A DNA stretch of 64,000 nucleotides from Mariprofundus micogutta (GCF_001895085.1 NZ_BDFD01000002.1:124001-188000), one strand, 5' to 3'; counted from the first letter of the stretch, positions 8,252 through 17,014 are shown. The notes: a model not told the origin generated them from the sequence alone. Translations and numbers: made by a program.

Positions 8252-9909
8252 GTTGTCTCCTCTCCCGTTTCCTCATCCAGTGGTTGCAGACTTATCAGCA
8301 TCAACCATCTGCGCGCATACATACCGAAAACACGCTCATGCACAATAAGATAGGGAATAATCTCTTTTGGCAACAGTTCCAGCGACTGCTGGCTGAGTAC
8401 AACGGCCTTGCCATCGACCAGCCACTGTCCTACCTCTTCCACGTCGGCAAGTGTTGGCAAACGCCCGCCATGGTAAAATAGTAGTGAGGGCTGGAAATAT
8501 TGGAATGTCGCAAGTTCACTACCATCAAAACCGGCTGCTGTAGCTTTTTCTGCCAGGGGTTTACTCACCTTATGATGGTCAATGCCGGGCACCGACCATG
8601 CTGTAAGCAACAGAATAGAGGTCATCATGGCCAGCGATAATGGTACCCATAACGCCTCATTCTTCTCCCCGCGCCTCTTCAACCACCAGAGTGAAATCAG
8701 CGTCACCGGCAACATCGCCAGCGAATAATACCCTTCACCCGGCCACATTTTATGCAGTGCAATGCCGCCTCCGATAATCAAACCGATGGACAGGATCAAT
8801 GCAGTCCAGGCCAACCAGTTCATGGCGCGGTTTTTCTCAGACTCGCTTGCCTGTATCCAGCCGGTAGCCATAAGCATGGCCACAGCCGGAAATACCGGCA
8901 GTACATAATTCGGCAACTTGGTACTGGCAATACTGAAAAAGAGAATATAAACACCAAGCCAGCAGAGCATAAACAGACGAATCGGCTGCTCCCTCAAAGC
9001 TTTCAGACGCCAGGCTCCGAATACCAGCATCGCAGCCAGTAGTCCCGACCACGGAAACCAGCCGGCAAAGATACTGACCAGATAGAGTCCGGGAAATCCG
9101 CGATGGCCCTGCAGCGGGTCGGTAAAACGCTCCAGATTATGGCGAAACAGAAAACCTTCCAGCCAGACGCCATCGGTGAGTACACCCACGGCGATATACC
9201 ATGGCAAAGCCACCCCCAGTGCTATCACCGCACCCTTGAACGGCATGAACAGGCGCCAGTTTTTCCAGTCGCGATTGACTGTCAGAAAGGCTGAAACAAT
9301 CAACAGCGGCATCAGACCCGCAATGGGCCCCTTGGCCAGCGTGCCAAAACCAATGGCTACATAAGCCACAACCAGCATAGTCGGCATTTTCCGTGGCGGA
9401 GAATCCTTGCCTTCCAGATAGACAATCAACAATGCAGGCAGTGCGATGCCCAATGCGAGCATCAATAGGGGGTCGGGAACCGCAGCGCGTGCGATGACGG
9501 CCATATGCAGGGCCGTGGCAAACAGGGTTGCCGCCAACAATGCAGCCCTGTCCCGCTGCTCCTTTACTTCGCCGACCAGCAGGCGCCGCATCATGCCCCA
9601 CACCACCAGTACGAGAGCCGTCATGGCCAGTGCCGATGGCAGACGAGCTGACCATTCATTGAAACCGAACATGGCATCAATCGGCATCATTAACCAGTAA
9701 ATCAGGATAGGTTTATCAAAGCGGTAGTCACCGTTGAACATCGGTACCCACCAGTTGCCTGCCAGCAGCATCTCTTTTGCACAGACAGCATTATTGGGTT
9801 CATCGACATCCCACAAGGTGTGCCCGCCAAGCGCCGCAAAGAAATTGACCGCACAGATCAGCAGCAGCCAGGTGGCCGGGTATTTCAGCAATGTATTAAG
9901 GTCAGGCAT
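8236..9909 (-). CDS. ArnT-like GT39 glycosyltransferase
   Basis: The 557-residue protein has 11-13 hydrophobic segments and the PMT/ArnT catalytic motif WDVDEPNNAVCAKEML near residue 34, whose Asp-Glu is essential in the family, followed by DYRFDKPILIYWLMMP. Members take a sugar from polyprenyl phosphate and add it to lipid A or protein on the periplasmic side. The ATG at 9909 is chosen over the TTG one codon earlier. No Shine-Dalgarno is visible: a hairpin with a T-run (see terminator) ends two bases before the ATG. The C-terminal quarter is a soluble periplasmic-type domain. The acceptor is unknown. Confidence 0.82.
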   Translation of the reverse strand: MPDLNTLLKYPATWLLLICAVNFFAALGGHTLWDVDEPNNAVCAKEMLLAGNWWVPMFNGDYRFDKPILIYWLMMPIDAMFGFNEWSARLPSALAMTALVLVVWGMMRRLLVGEVKEQRDRAALLAATLFATALHMAVIARAAVPDPLLMLALGIALPALLIVYLEGKDSPPRKMPTMLVVAYVAIGFGTLAKGPIAGLMPLLIVSAFLTVNRDWKNWRLFMPFKGAVIALGVALPWYIAVGVLTDGVWLEGFLFRHNLERFTDPLQGHRGFPGLYLVSIFAGWFPWSGLLAAMLVFGAWRLKALREQPIRLFMLCWLGVYILFFSIASTKLPNYVLPVFPAVAMLMATGWIQASESEKNRAMNWLAWTALILSIGLIIGGGIALHKMWPGEGYYSLAMLPVTLISLWWLKRRGEKNEALWVPLSLAMMTSILLLTAWSVPGIDHHKVSKPLAEKATAAGFDGSELATFQYFQPSLLFYHGGRLPTLADVEEVGQWLVDGKAVVLSQQSLELLPKEIIPYLIVHERVFGMYARRWLMLISLQPLDEETGEETTWPKH

Positions 9910-9910
9910 C

Positions 9911-9946
9911 AAAAAAGGGCTGATCGATCAAAACGATCAGGCGCCC
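9911..9946 (-). terminator. Intrinsic terminator or attenuator at the yggT/GT39 junction
   Basis: On the minus strand CTGATCG (9940-9934) pairs perfectly with CGATCAG (9926-9920), extended by GGG/CCC, and is followed by TTTTTT (9916-9911). The stop codon of yggT lies inside the left arm. The T-run ends one base before the GT39 start codon region, an unusual position for a terminator. Confidence 0.7.
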
Positions 9947-10242
9947 TGAATCAGGCTGTATGCCATCGTCTGCAGTGTCGGCACAAGGAAGTTGTCCAGA
10001 AACATGATGACAAGCAATACAATCAATGGAGAAAAATCGATGCCGCCCATATACGGCACGCGTTTACGCACAGGAAACAGCAGCGGTTCGGAAAACTGAT
10101 TGATGATGCGCACGATTGGGTTGTACGGATCAGGTGACACCCAGGAGAGTACCGCACGGGCAATCACCACGATCATGGCTGTCATCAACACCACATGAAT
10201 CACGCCTGAAAGCGCCTGCAAAAAATAACCCAGTATATACAT
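9937..10242 (-). CDS. yggT: YggT family membrane protein
   Basis: This 101-residue protein has two membrane segments around the YggT motif (VLSWVSPDPYNPIVRIINQFSEPLLFPVR in the middle, then a second hydrophobic stretch SPLIVLLVIMFLDNFLVP). YggT proteins are single-domain here (E. coli has a doubled form) and are linked to cell division, osmotic tolerance and membrane organisation without a proven activity. The gene overlaps the proC end by one base and stands between yggS-proC and an envelope glycosylation set; the yggS-proC-yggT order is widely conserved. Confidence 0.88.
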   Translation of the reverse strand: MYILGYFLQALSGVIHVVLMTAMIVVIARAVLSWVSPDPYNPIVRIINQFSEPLLFPVRKRVPYMGGIDFSPLIVLLVIMFLDNFLVPTLQTMAYSLIQGA

Positions 10243-11045
10243 TATCCCGCCAACTCCTCGCTTCGCTTACTGGCTGCTATGACACCCTTGCGCACTGCCG
10301 CCGGCAATCCCATCTCGTACATCTCATCGAGTGCAGCCTGTGTGGTGCCACCCGGACTGGTCACCTGATGACGCAATTGCTCAGCGGTACGGTCACTCTC
10401 GGTCAGCATCTTGCCAGCACCGAGTGCTGTCTGTGCTGCCAACTGGCTGGCCAGTTCTTCGGATAATCCCAGCTTCACTCCCGTGGCTTTCATGATTTCT
10501 GCCATGAGAAAAAAGTAGGCCGGGCCTGAGCCTGAAAGTGCCGTAACAGCATGCATCTGACTTTCTCGCTCCACGCGAACTGATTCTCCACAGGCTTTCA
10601 ATACGTACTCAGCGCGTTGTTTATGCAGCTCGTCGGCATCACTATACAGCGCTGACATGCCAGCACCTACCAGTGCCGGGGTATTGGGCATCACACGCAC
10701 AATACTGACCCGATCTCCCAACCATTCATGCAACACCGAACTGCTGATACCCGCAGCAATGCTGACAACCGTGACATCCGCTTTCAGCTCAGCTGACAGG
10801 CCGTTCAGGGCCGGTTTCATCTGTTGTGGTTTTACGGCCAGCACCAGAACATCAGCCGCTTTTGCCACCTCGGCATTATCCGCGCTTACTTTCACAGCAT
10901 AGGTTTGCATCAAAAAATCACGGCGTGCCTGCTGTGGCTCGGACACCCAAATTTTTGCACCCTCATGCCCGGCATTCCGTAGCCCTGCGATTAACGCCTC
11001 AGCCATATTGCCGCCGCCGATAAATGAAATGGTTAATTGTTGCAT
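10242..11045 (-). CDS. proC: Pyrroline-5-carboxylate reductase
   Basis: The 267-residue protein has the N-terminal Rossmann motif FIGGGNMAEALIAGL for NAD(P)H, LAVKPQQM, RVMPNTPALVGAGM, and the dimer-forming C-terminal domain with ALSGSGPAYFFLMAEIM and TSPGGTTQAAL. It catalyses the last step of proline synthesis, reducing pyrroline-5-carboxylate in the cytoplasm. Length and motifs are normal. It is in the yggS-proC-yggT cluster. The stop overlaps the yggT start by one base, indicating co-translation. Confidence 0.96.
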   Translation of the reverse strand: MQQLTISFIGGGNMAEALIAGLRNAGHEGAKIWVSEPQQARRDFLMQTYAVKVSADNAEVAKAADVLVLAVKPQQMKPALNGLSAELKADVTVVSIAAGISSSVLHEWLGDRVSIVRVMPNTPALVGAGMSALYSDADELHKQRAEYVLKACGESVRVERESQMHAVTALSGSGPAYFFLMAEIMKATGVKLGLSEELASQLAAQTALGAGKMLTESDRTAEQLRHQVTSPGGTTQAALDEMYEMGLPAAVRKGVIAASKRSEELAG

Positions 11046-11065
11046 GGTCCGTCCTTATTTATCAT

Positions 11066-11710
11066 TTAAACGCTGCGCCCTGTGCCAAACACTGTTGACC
11101 CCAGACGCACCATTGTTGAGCCCTCTTGCACGGCAATCCGATAATCATTGCTCATCCCCATACACAGAATGGCAAATCTCCCATCGAACAACTGATCCCG
11201 CAAGTTTCGTAAATGTCTGAATGCAGCCCGTACATCGCCATCTTTCGGTGCCATAGCCATCAAACCCGCCAACTGTAAACCATCAACCTGTGACAGCTCT
11301 TCTGCAAACGTGGTCAGAATCTCCGGGTTGATACCCCGCTGCTCAGGATTGTCGGCAATATTCACCTGAATAAGAACCGGCAGCGTCCGGTCTGACACAT
11401 GAGCGGCTACTGCTCTGGCAGTATCAATATCGTCACAACTGTGCCACATAGCCGCGAAGCGACCGATGTACTTGGCTTTATTCTTCTGCAAAGGACCGAT
11501 CATATGCCACTGGCACTCGGGCCAGCGCGTGGCCCGATCACGCAAGTTCTGCGGGCGGGATTCTGCAAAGTGGATTTGACCCGCCTGCATCAGCGTCTCT
11601 ACTGCCTCATCCGGTGCATATTTGCTGACCACCAACAGCTTCACATCAGAAGCCTGCAATTCTCCGGCAATAGTTTGCCAGCGCTGTATCAATTGTAGTT
11701 TGTCTGACAT
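11066..11710 (-). CDS. YggS/PLPBP family pyridoxal-phosphate homeostasis protein
   Basis: The protein of about 214 residues is the alanine-racemase-fold YggS type: the PLP lysine lies in KLLVVSKYAPDEAVETL, and HFAESRPQNLRDR, WHMIGPLQKNKAKYI and LCMGMSNDYRIAVQEGSTMVRLGSTVFG are family motifs. It binds PLP and affects vitamin B6 and amino-acid balance, with no proven catalysis. I prefer MSDKLQ at 11710, four bases after the recR stop; an ATG at 11731 in the same frame would add seven residues and overlap recR. It precedes proC by 20 bases. Confidence 0.92.
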   Translation of the reverse strand: MSDKLQLIQRWQTIAGELQASDVKLLVVSKYAPDEAVETLMQAGQIHFAESRPQNLRDRATRWPECQWHMIGPLQKNKAKYIGRFAAMWHSCDDIDTARAVAAHVSDRTLPVLIQVNIADNPEQRGINPEILTTFAEELSQVDGLQLAGLMAMAPKDGDVRAAFRHLRNLRDQLFDGRFAILCMGMSNDYRIAVQEGSTMVRLGSTVFGTGRSV

Positions 11711-11714
11711 CAGT

Positions 11715-12335
11715 TCAGATGGATGTGGCATCCCAGGAAACGCGCTGATCCAGAGCGCGACTCAAGGTATGCTCATCCAGATATTCCAGCTCGCCGCCTT
11801 CCGGCACACCACGGGCAATACGGGTTATTTTAACACCTGAGGAGGTAAACCGCCGGGCCAGATAATGGGCTGTTGCTTCACCATCAACCGTCGCACTGGT
11901 CGCCAGAATCAGTTCTTTCAAACCACTGGCCACACGTTTGTCGAGCGCAGCCAGATTCAACTGTTCAGGACCAAGACCATCTACGGGACTCAAACGTCCG
12001 TGCAACACATGGTAATGGCCTCTAAACCCGTGTCCGCGCTCCATCATCAGCACATCTACAGGTTGCTCAACCAGACACACAGTCTGTGCATCACGCCTGA
12101 CATCATTGCAGAAATGGCACACCGTCTGCTCGGCAAAACAGCCGCAGTTTTCACAAAAACCTACCTGTTCATGCAATCTCGCCAGCGCTTCAGCTAATGC
12201 GACTGTATCAGCAGCAGGACGTGAAAGCAGATTTAAACCCAGGCGCAGAGCCGTTTTCGGGCCTACTCCCGGCAGGCTGGCCAGCATCTCCACCACACGG
12301 GCCAGAGGTGCAGGCATACCGAAATCGTAAATCAA
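11715..12335 (-). CDS. recR: Recombination mediator protein RecR
   Basis: The 206-residue protein has the helix-hairpin-helix N-terminus (LASLPGVGPKTALRLGLNLL), a Cys4 zinc finger (CENCGCFAEQTVCHFC, residues about 58-73), and a Toprim domain (CLVEQPVDVLMMER, then YHVLHGRLSPVDGLGP). RecR works with RecF and RecO to load RecA on single-stranded gaps. It overlaps ybaB by 4 bases, completing the conserved dnaX-ybaB-recR order. Confidence 0.97.
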   Translation of the reverse strand: MIYDFGMPAPLARVVEMLASLPGVGPKTALRLGLNLLSRPAADTVALAEALARLHEQVGFCENCGCFAEQTVCHFCNDVRRDAQTVCLVEQPVDVLMMERGHGFRGHYHVLHGRLSPVDGLGPEQLNLAALDKRVASGLKELILATSATVDGEATAHYLARRFTSSGVKITRIARGVPEGGELEYLDEHTLSRALDQRVSWDATSI

Positions 12336-12646
12336 AGAGAAAAACCGGGTGGCAATGGCATACCGGCCATCATGCCCTGCTGTTTCTGTTTGGCTACCTC
12401 TTCCACTTTCTGGGAAGCATGATTGATCGCAGCAGTAACCAGATCCTCGACCAGACCTTTATCCTGTTCCTGCCAAAGCGAGTCATCGATAGCGATACGG
12501 CGCACCGAGCGGTCACCACACATGGTCACTTTCACCATACCACCGCCTGCCTCACCATGAATCTCCATGGCAGCCAGCTCTTCCTGCATTTTGGCCATAT
12601 TTTCCTGCATTTTTTTGGCCTGCTGCATCATTTTTGCGATATTCAT
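12332..12646 (-). CDS. ybaB: YbaB/EbfC nucleoid-associated protein
   Basis: The 104-residue protein begins MNIAKMMQQAKKMQENMAKMQ and contains GEAGGGMVKVTMCGDRSVRRIAIDD, the YbaB/EbfC pattern of a small DNA-binding dimer with a central sheet and long helices. It lies between dnaX and recR, as in many bacteria. It is thought to bind DNA and influence expression and repair. The recR start overlaps its end. Confidence 0.95.
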   Translation of the reverse strand: MNIAKMMQQAKKMQENMAKMQEELAAMEIHGEAGGGMVKVTMCGDRSVRRIAIDDSLWQEQDKGLVEDLVTAAINHASQKVEEVAKQKQQGMMAGMPLPPGFSL

Positions 12647-12681
12647 ACCTTATTCTCCAAACTACGGTTTAATCTATTGAT

Positions 12682-14337
12682 TCAATCTTCTGATTCCACG
12701 CCTGCAGGTAATACTTTCACCAGCTGTGCATCCATCTCCTGCATCAGCGCACTGACATGTGGATCATTTTCTGCACCTTGACGCAATCGCAAAATCTCGG
12801 CTCTGGATTGACGGGCACGCTCCTGAGAAAGGGATTCCCCCTCATGATCCTTCTGAGACTCCCAGAATACTTCCCTGCCCAGCCATTCGGCAAAAGCCAG
12901 ACGATCATTGGCTGCAATCGCACGTTCCTGATGTTTATCCAGTGCCAGACGCACTCTGCCGCCGAACTCGACACAGATGACATGTTCAAGCATGGCGGAA
13001 ACACCGGGTTTAATTGTTCCAAAAGCTTCAACTGCATCCTGCCAGTTTGAATAGTGCTTACCCGCAGCACCGCCCTGATCATGCAGTGGCAGATCCGGTT
13101 CTTCCTGTCTCACTTCATTATCTACAGGCATTGAATCAATGGAAGACGGGGCGGAGGGCGTAGTTTTTTCCTCAGCCATCGATGTTACGGGCGTGACCTG
13201 TTCAAGCGGTTTTTTTTCCGGCGCTGCAATAGCATCTGATTTCACTGTTGAAATCGCGTTCAATCCACACAAACGCATGAGCAACATTTCAGCACCCATG
13301 CGCTCATCCACCACAGCCAGATCACGAATACCGCTGATCAACACCTGATAGCGCAAATCAAGCGCCTGTGATGACAGGGCTGAAGCATGGATTTCAAGCC
13401 ATTGTTTATGGTCAGCCTCAACATCATCACCTAACAGCGTTTCATCCACCTGCAGACAGGCCAGCTGATGCCAGAGCCTGGATAGTTCCATCAACAGAGT
13501 ACGTGGCACAAAACCACGGCCGGTTGCACCCCTGAGCAATTCTACCGCACGGGCTGCATCCGAAGAAAACAGGGCACTGGAGAGTGAACAGGTCAATTCT
13601 GAACCCACCATGCCAAGAGCAGCATGCACATTCATCAGTGTTAAATGTTTATCAGAAAATGCCAGTACGCGTTCAGCCAGTGACAATGCATCGCGCACAC
13701 TGCCGTCTGCTGCCCGGGCAATGGCTGCAACGGCATCGCTATCGGCAACAATAGATTCAGAGCTGAACACATGCGCCAGATAATCACTGATCTCTTGCTG
13801 GCTTAAGCTTCTCAGATCAAAACGTTGGCAACGTGACCGCACGGTAATCGGCAATTTATCCGATTCAGTCGTTGCCAGAATAAACAGCACCCGCTCAGGC
13901 GGTTCTTCCAGTGTTTTCAATAAGGCATTAAAAGCACTCTTGGAGAGCATGTGCGCTTCATCAATAATATAAACCTTGGTTTTCAGAGTACTTGGCAGAT
14001 AACGCACGCCATCGAGAATTTCACGCACATCATCTACACCGGTATGACTGGCAGCATCCATCTCCTGCACATCAAGGTTGGAACCTGAAGCAATGCCCTG
14101 ACATGCAGAACAAGCACCACAGGGTTCGCCATCAACAGCTTGCTGGCAATTCACCGCCATGGCCATCAGGCGGGCAATCGTGGTCTTACCTACGCCGCGA
14201 ATACCACAAAGCAGATAGGCATGTGCCAGATTACCGCCGGATAGTGCATTTTTGAGCGTTCGCACAACCACATCCTGGCCGACGAGATCGGAAAACTTCT
14301 GCGGACGCCAGCGGCGCGCCAATACCAGATATGACAT
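12682..14337 (-). CDS. dnaX: DNA polymerase III subunit tau (and gamma)
   Basis: The 551-residue clamp-loader ATPase has MSYLVLARRWRPQKFSDLVGQ at the start, Walker A GIRGVGKTTIAR, a four-Cys zinc module (CQQAVDGEPCGACSACQ), Walker B VYIIDEAHMLS and sensor motif FILATTESDKLPITVRSRC. Domains I-III end near residue 370; the C-terminal part would bind DnaB and the polymerase. The ATG at 14337 is used because all family members begin near MSYLVLARRWRP; an upstream in-frame ATG adds 15 atypical residues. A run of eight A at codons 374-376 may direct a shorter gamma product. Terminator of dksA lies just upstream. Confidence 0.95.
   Translation of the reverse strand: MSYLVLARRWRPQKFSDLVGQDVVVRTLKNALSGGNLAHAYLLCGIRGVGKTTIARLMAMAVNCQQAVDGEPCGACSACQGIASGSNLDVQEMDAASHTGVDDVREILDGVRYLPSTLKTKVYIIDEAHMLSKSAFNALLKTLEEPPERVLFILATTESDKLPITVRSRCQRFDLRSLSQQEISDYLAHVFSSESIVADSDAVAAIARAADGSVRDALSLAERVLAFSDKHLTLMNVHAALGMVGSELTCSLSSALFSSDAARAVELLRGATGRGFVPRTLLMELSRLWHQLACLQVDETLLGDDVEADHKQWLEIHASALSSQALDLRYQVLISGIRDLAVVDERMGAEMLLMRLCGLNAISTVKSDAIAAPEKKPLEQVTPVTSMAEEKTTPSAPSSIDSMPVDNEVRQEEPDLPLHDQGGAAGKHYSNWQDAVEAFGTIKPGVSAMLEHVICVEFGGRVRLALDKHQERAIAANDRLAFAEWLGREVFWESQKDHEGESLSQERARQSRAEILRLRQGAENDPHVSALMQEMDAQLVKVLPAGVESED
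13210..13217 (-). other. A8 slippery run in dnaX, candidate gamma-producing site
   Basis: The minus strand reads G-GAA-AAA-AAA-CCG at codons 374-376, an eight-A run. A -1 shift gives Thr-Ala then TGA (13204-13202), ending the protein at about residue 378; a +1 shift meets TAA within eight codons. The point lies at the expected boundary of domains III and IV, where gamma ends in other bacteria. Confidence 0.5.
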
Positions 14338-14396
14338 GCCGACCACTCTACGGTTTGACTCATTCGGTGCAATGCCCTTCACGCAGGATCACGGGC

Positions 14397-14430
14397 ACAA
14401 AAAAGCCCGCGTTATACGCAGGCTTTTTCA
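14397..14430 (-). terminator. Intrinsic terminator downstream of dksA
   Basis: On the minus strand GCCTGCG (14423-14417) pairs with CGCGGGC (14411-14405; one G-T pair) around TATAA, followed by TTTTTT (14404-14399). It separates dksA from dnaX; A-residues on the other side give a partly symmetric structure. Confidence 0.85.
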
Positions 14431-14452
14431 ATCATCGGGTTTCGATTTATTA

Positions 14453-14827
14453 TCAGTCGTCGGAACGTGTACGCTCTTCCTGCTCCTGTGCGGTTTTGCA
14501 TTCGATGCAAAGTGTTGTTACAGGGCGAGCCTGAAGACGTTTCACGCTGATATCACCGCCACATGAATCACACTCACCGAACTCACCGTCTTTAATGCGT
14601 TGCAGTGCCTGATCAATCTTTTTGATCAAACGACGCTCACGATCTTTGATGCGCAGATCAAAGTTGCGGTCGGTTTCCATACTGGCCTGATCGGTAGGGT
14701 CAGGAAAAGAGGTCTGTTCCTGCTCAGTCATGGCCTGAACGTTCTCGCTCTGGCCAACTTCCAGCTCAGCTTTCCAGTCGGTCAATTGCGTATCAAACTC
14801 TTCGAGTTGTTTCTTGGTCAGTGCCAT
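14453..14827 (-). CDS. dksA: RNA polymerase-binding transcription factor DksA
   Basis: The 124-residue protein starts MALTKKQLEEFDTQL and has a coiled-coil with an acidic tip (FPDPTDQASMETDRNFDLRIKDRERRLIKKIDQ region) and a C-terminal four-Cys zinc finger (CDSCGGDISVKRLQARPVTTLCIECK). DksA enters the RNA polymerase secondary channel and, with ppGpp, mediates stringent control. The ATG at 14827 follows a strong GGAGGATAATT ribosome site; ten in-frame codons upstream are not conserved. The gene is flanked by a terminator, so probably monocistronic. Confidence 0.95.
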   Translation of the reverse strand: MALTKKQLEEFDTQLTDWKAELEVGQSENVQAMTEQEQTSFPDPTDQASMETDRNFDLRIKDRERRLIKKIDQALQRIKDGEFGECDSCGGDISVKRLQARPVTTLCIECKTAQEQEERTRSDD

Positions 14828-15085
14828 AATTATCCTCCAACAAAGGGACAAATTCAAAATGAATCTGTAAAAAGGGCGCGAACCTTAGCGATTCTTGCGA
14901 AGGGTGTAAATAAAGCCCATTTCCTAATGGATTATAACATAACAATACTCTGAAAACGACAAGAACATCTGCTTGTCAGGCTTGCTCTGAATAAGGCCGT
15001 CCATGGCCTGTGCGGATACTCTGACTTATTCAGAGTACCCTTAGCTTTACCAGACATGCGACCCATTTCAGCTTATTATACGCAC

Positions 15086-16141
15086 ATGAACAGTGTAAAC
15101 AGAGAAATCGACATGCTGATTGTAGGACAGGGTCTGGCTGGCTCCATTCTCGCCTGGCAATTAATACAATGCGGCAAGTCGGTGCTAGTCACCCATGATG
15201 AGCATGCTTCATCAGCTTCGCGTGTGGCTGCAGGTCTGTTTAATCCGGTTACTGGCCAGCGCTTTGTTCTGCAATCTGATGCAGAGGTTTTGATTCCGGC
15301 GGCACGAGAGCTTTACACACACATGGAGCAACAGTTCGAGCAACCATTCTTTTATGAGATGCCAATGCTGCGCATTATCAAAAATGAGAAGGAACTGAGC
15401 ACGCTTTATAAACGCAAAACTGACCCTGTCTACTCTGCTTATCTTGGTGAAATTACCACACATCCGTCGCTCAATGCACCACTTGGCGTCGTTGAACAAT
15501 TCCAGACAGGTTACCTCGATACCAATGCCCTGCTTGATTGCCTGAAGAGCTATTTCATCGAAAATCACAGTTTTATCTCAAATCAGTTTATCCATGATGA
15601 TCTCGAAACCACGGCTGCTGGTATCTGCTGGAATGGCATCAAGGCCAATCAGATCATCTTCTGCGAAGGATATATGGGCAGAAACAATCCCTGGTTTAGC
15701 TGGTTGCCCTTCCAGCCAGCCAAAGGTGAAATACTGACCCTGAAATCAACGGCAGAACTACCCGATCAAATTATCAATGGCGGACGCTGGTTGCTTCCGG
15801 TGCATGATGGCAACCATAAAGTCGGTGCTACCTATGACCATGACCTGTCTACCACACGCCCCACTGAGAAGGCTGAACATGGATTACTTGGAGCGATGCA
15901 GCAGTTGCTGATTGATATGCCTGACTATGAAATCATAGCGCAGCAATGCGGTGTGCGGCCCAACACTCTGGATAAGAATCCCTTTATCGGCTTCCACCCA
16001 GAGCATCATCAGCTAGGCATTTTCAACGGCTTCGGCTCCAAGGGTTCCATGCTTATCCCATACTATGCAGATCTGTTTGCACAGCATCTGACAGACTCAG
16101 CAGAAATACCTGCCCGGGTCGATATTGCGAGGATTCAATGA
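15086..16141 (+). CDS. FAD-dependent oxidoreductase, DAO family (possible tRNA-modification partner of MnmM)
   Basis: About 351 residues with an N-terminal FAD-binding dinucleotide fold (MLIVGQGLAGSILAWQL) and DAO-type motifs (SASRVAAGLFNPVTGQRF, CGVRPNTLDKNPFIG, NGFGSKGSMLIPYYA near the end). The gene overlaps the following methyltransferase by ATGA. In MnmC a DAO domain removes the carboxymethyl group from cmnm5(s2)U34 in tRNA, and separate DAO enzymes do this in some bacteria. The pairing with an MnmM-like methylase suggests the same pathway here, but a glycine/D-amino acid oxidase role cannot be excluded. The start is uncertain: ATGs at 15056, 15086 and 15113 are all in frame. Confidence 0.75.
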   Translation: MNSVNREIDMLIVGQGLAGSILAWQLIQCGKSVLVTHDEHASSASRVAAGLFNPVTGQRFVLQSDAEVLIPAARELYTHMEQQFEQPFFYEMPMLRIIKNEKELSTLYKRKTDPVYSAYLGEITTHPSLNAPLGVVEQFQTGYLDTNALLDCLKSYFIENHSFISNQFIHDDLETTAAGICWNGIKANQIIFCEGYMGRNNPWFSWLPFQPAKGEILTLKSTAELPDQIINGGRWLLPVHDGNHKVGATYDHDLSTTRPTEKAEHGLLGAMQQLLIDMPDYEIIAQQCGVRPNTLDKNPFIGFHPEHHQLGIFNGFGSKGSMLIPYYADLFAQHLTDSAEIPARVDIARIQ

Positions 16142-16716
16142 GCAGAATTTCACTCACTGAAAAAGTTCATCAAAGCCTTCTGCCCCGTTTCAGGTCCGGA
16201 TCCATTGCCATTGATGCCACTGCAGGCAACGGTTTTGACACGCTGTTTCTTGCTTCGCGCACCAGTGAGAGCGGTTCGGTATTTGCCTTTGATATTCAAC
16301 AGCAGGCCATTGAGACCACCCGCAAACGCCTGGATGAAGCCGGTTTACTGGACCGCACCATGCTGATTTGTGACGGACATGAAAACATGGCTGAGCACAT
16401 TCCTGCCCCACTGCATGGTAATGTGGATATGGTCCTGTTCAATCTTGGTTACCTGCCCAAAGCTGACAAGAGTGTGATCACCCATACATCCACAACACTG
16501 CAAGCACTGAATTGCGCACTAAGGCTGCTTTCCGATGCTGGCTACATCTCCATTCTCGCCTACCCCGGCCATCCCGGTGGTCGCGAAGAGACTGAAGCCG
16601 TAAAACTCTGGGCAAAAAGTCTGCCTGAAACTTCATTCAACATTTGTATACACAAACCTGAACATAGTGGCAGCAGCTCCCCGGAATGGATTGAAATTAC
16701 GTCTGTGACCGGCTGA
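16138..16716 (+). CDS. MnmM/YtqB-like class I SAM methyltransferase
   Basis: The 192-residue protein has SAM-binding motif I (AIDATAGNGFDTLFLA), acidic motif II (VFAFDIQQQAIE), and the family motifs VLFNLGYLPKADKSVITH and ILAYPGHPGGREETEAV, which define the former 'putative rRNA methylase' family PF06962. B. subtilis YtqB (MnmM) methylates nm5(s2)U34 of tRNA to mnm5(s2)U. It starts inside the stop of the FAD oxidoreductase gene, suggesting they act together. The assignment to MnmM activity rests on family similarity and context. Confidence 0.85.
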   Translation: MSRISLTEKVHQSLLPRFRSGSIAIDATAGNGFDTLFLASRTSESGSVFAFDIQQQAIETTRKRLDEAGLLDRTMLICDGHENMAEHIPAPLHGNVDMVLFNLGYLPKADKSVITHTSTTLQALNCALRLLSDAGYISILAYPGHPGGREETEAVKLWAKSLPETSFNICIHKPEHSGSSSPEWIEITSVTG

Positions 16717-17014
16717 CTGTTTTTAGAAATGCTTTCACCCCTTAAGTTGTGAAATTTGATCTTATGATCTATAACAATAATTCAGACGGGGGGATTAGTG
16801 TCTGGGGGGGGAGATTGAAAAATGCAGGCAGCGTATGAACAGCACCTGCCTGTTTGCTATGGATAGGCAAATCTTTATGACCCTTACTCTCCCGCTTAAC
16901 TGAAGCTTGAGCTTGTACCAATGAAATCTGCCCGCCTGGTGGCATTGGATTTCAGAAGCTCCGTTTGAGAAAACGCCTCCCGGTCTGACAACTCTCGATG
17001 AAGGAGTAAATACG

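Noticed and set aside
16780-16810. G-tracts (six and eight G in a row) before the SPOR gene
   Set aside because: Only two runs, so a G-quadruplex is not supported; no gene relation seen.
16820-17000. Possible riboswitch (GEMM-like words) upstream of the SPOR gene
   Set aside because: I could not fit the conserved GEMM core or its tetraloop; a covariance search would be needed to claim it.
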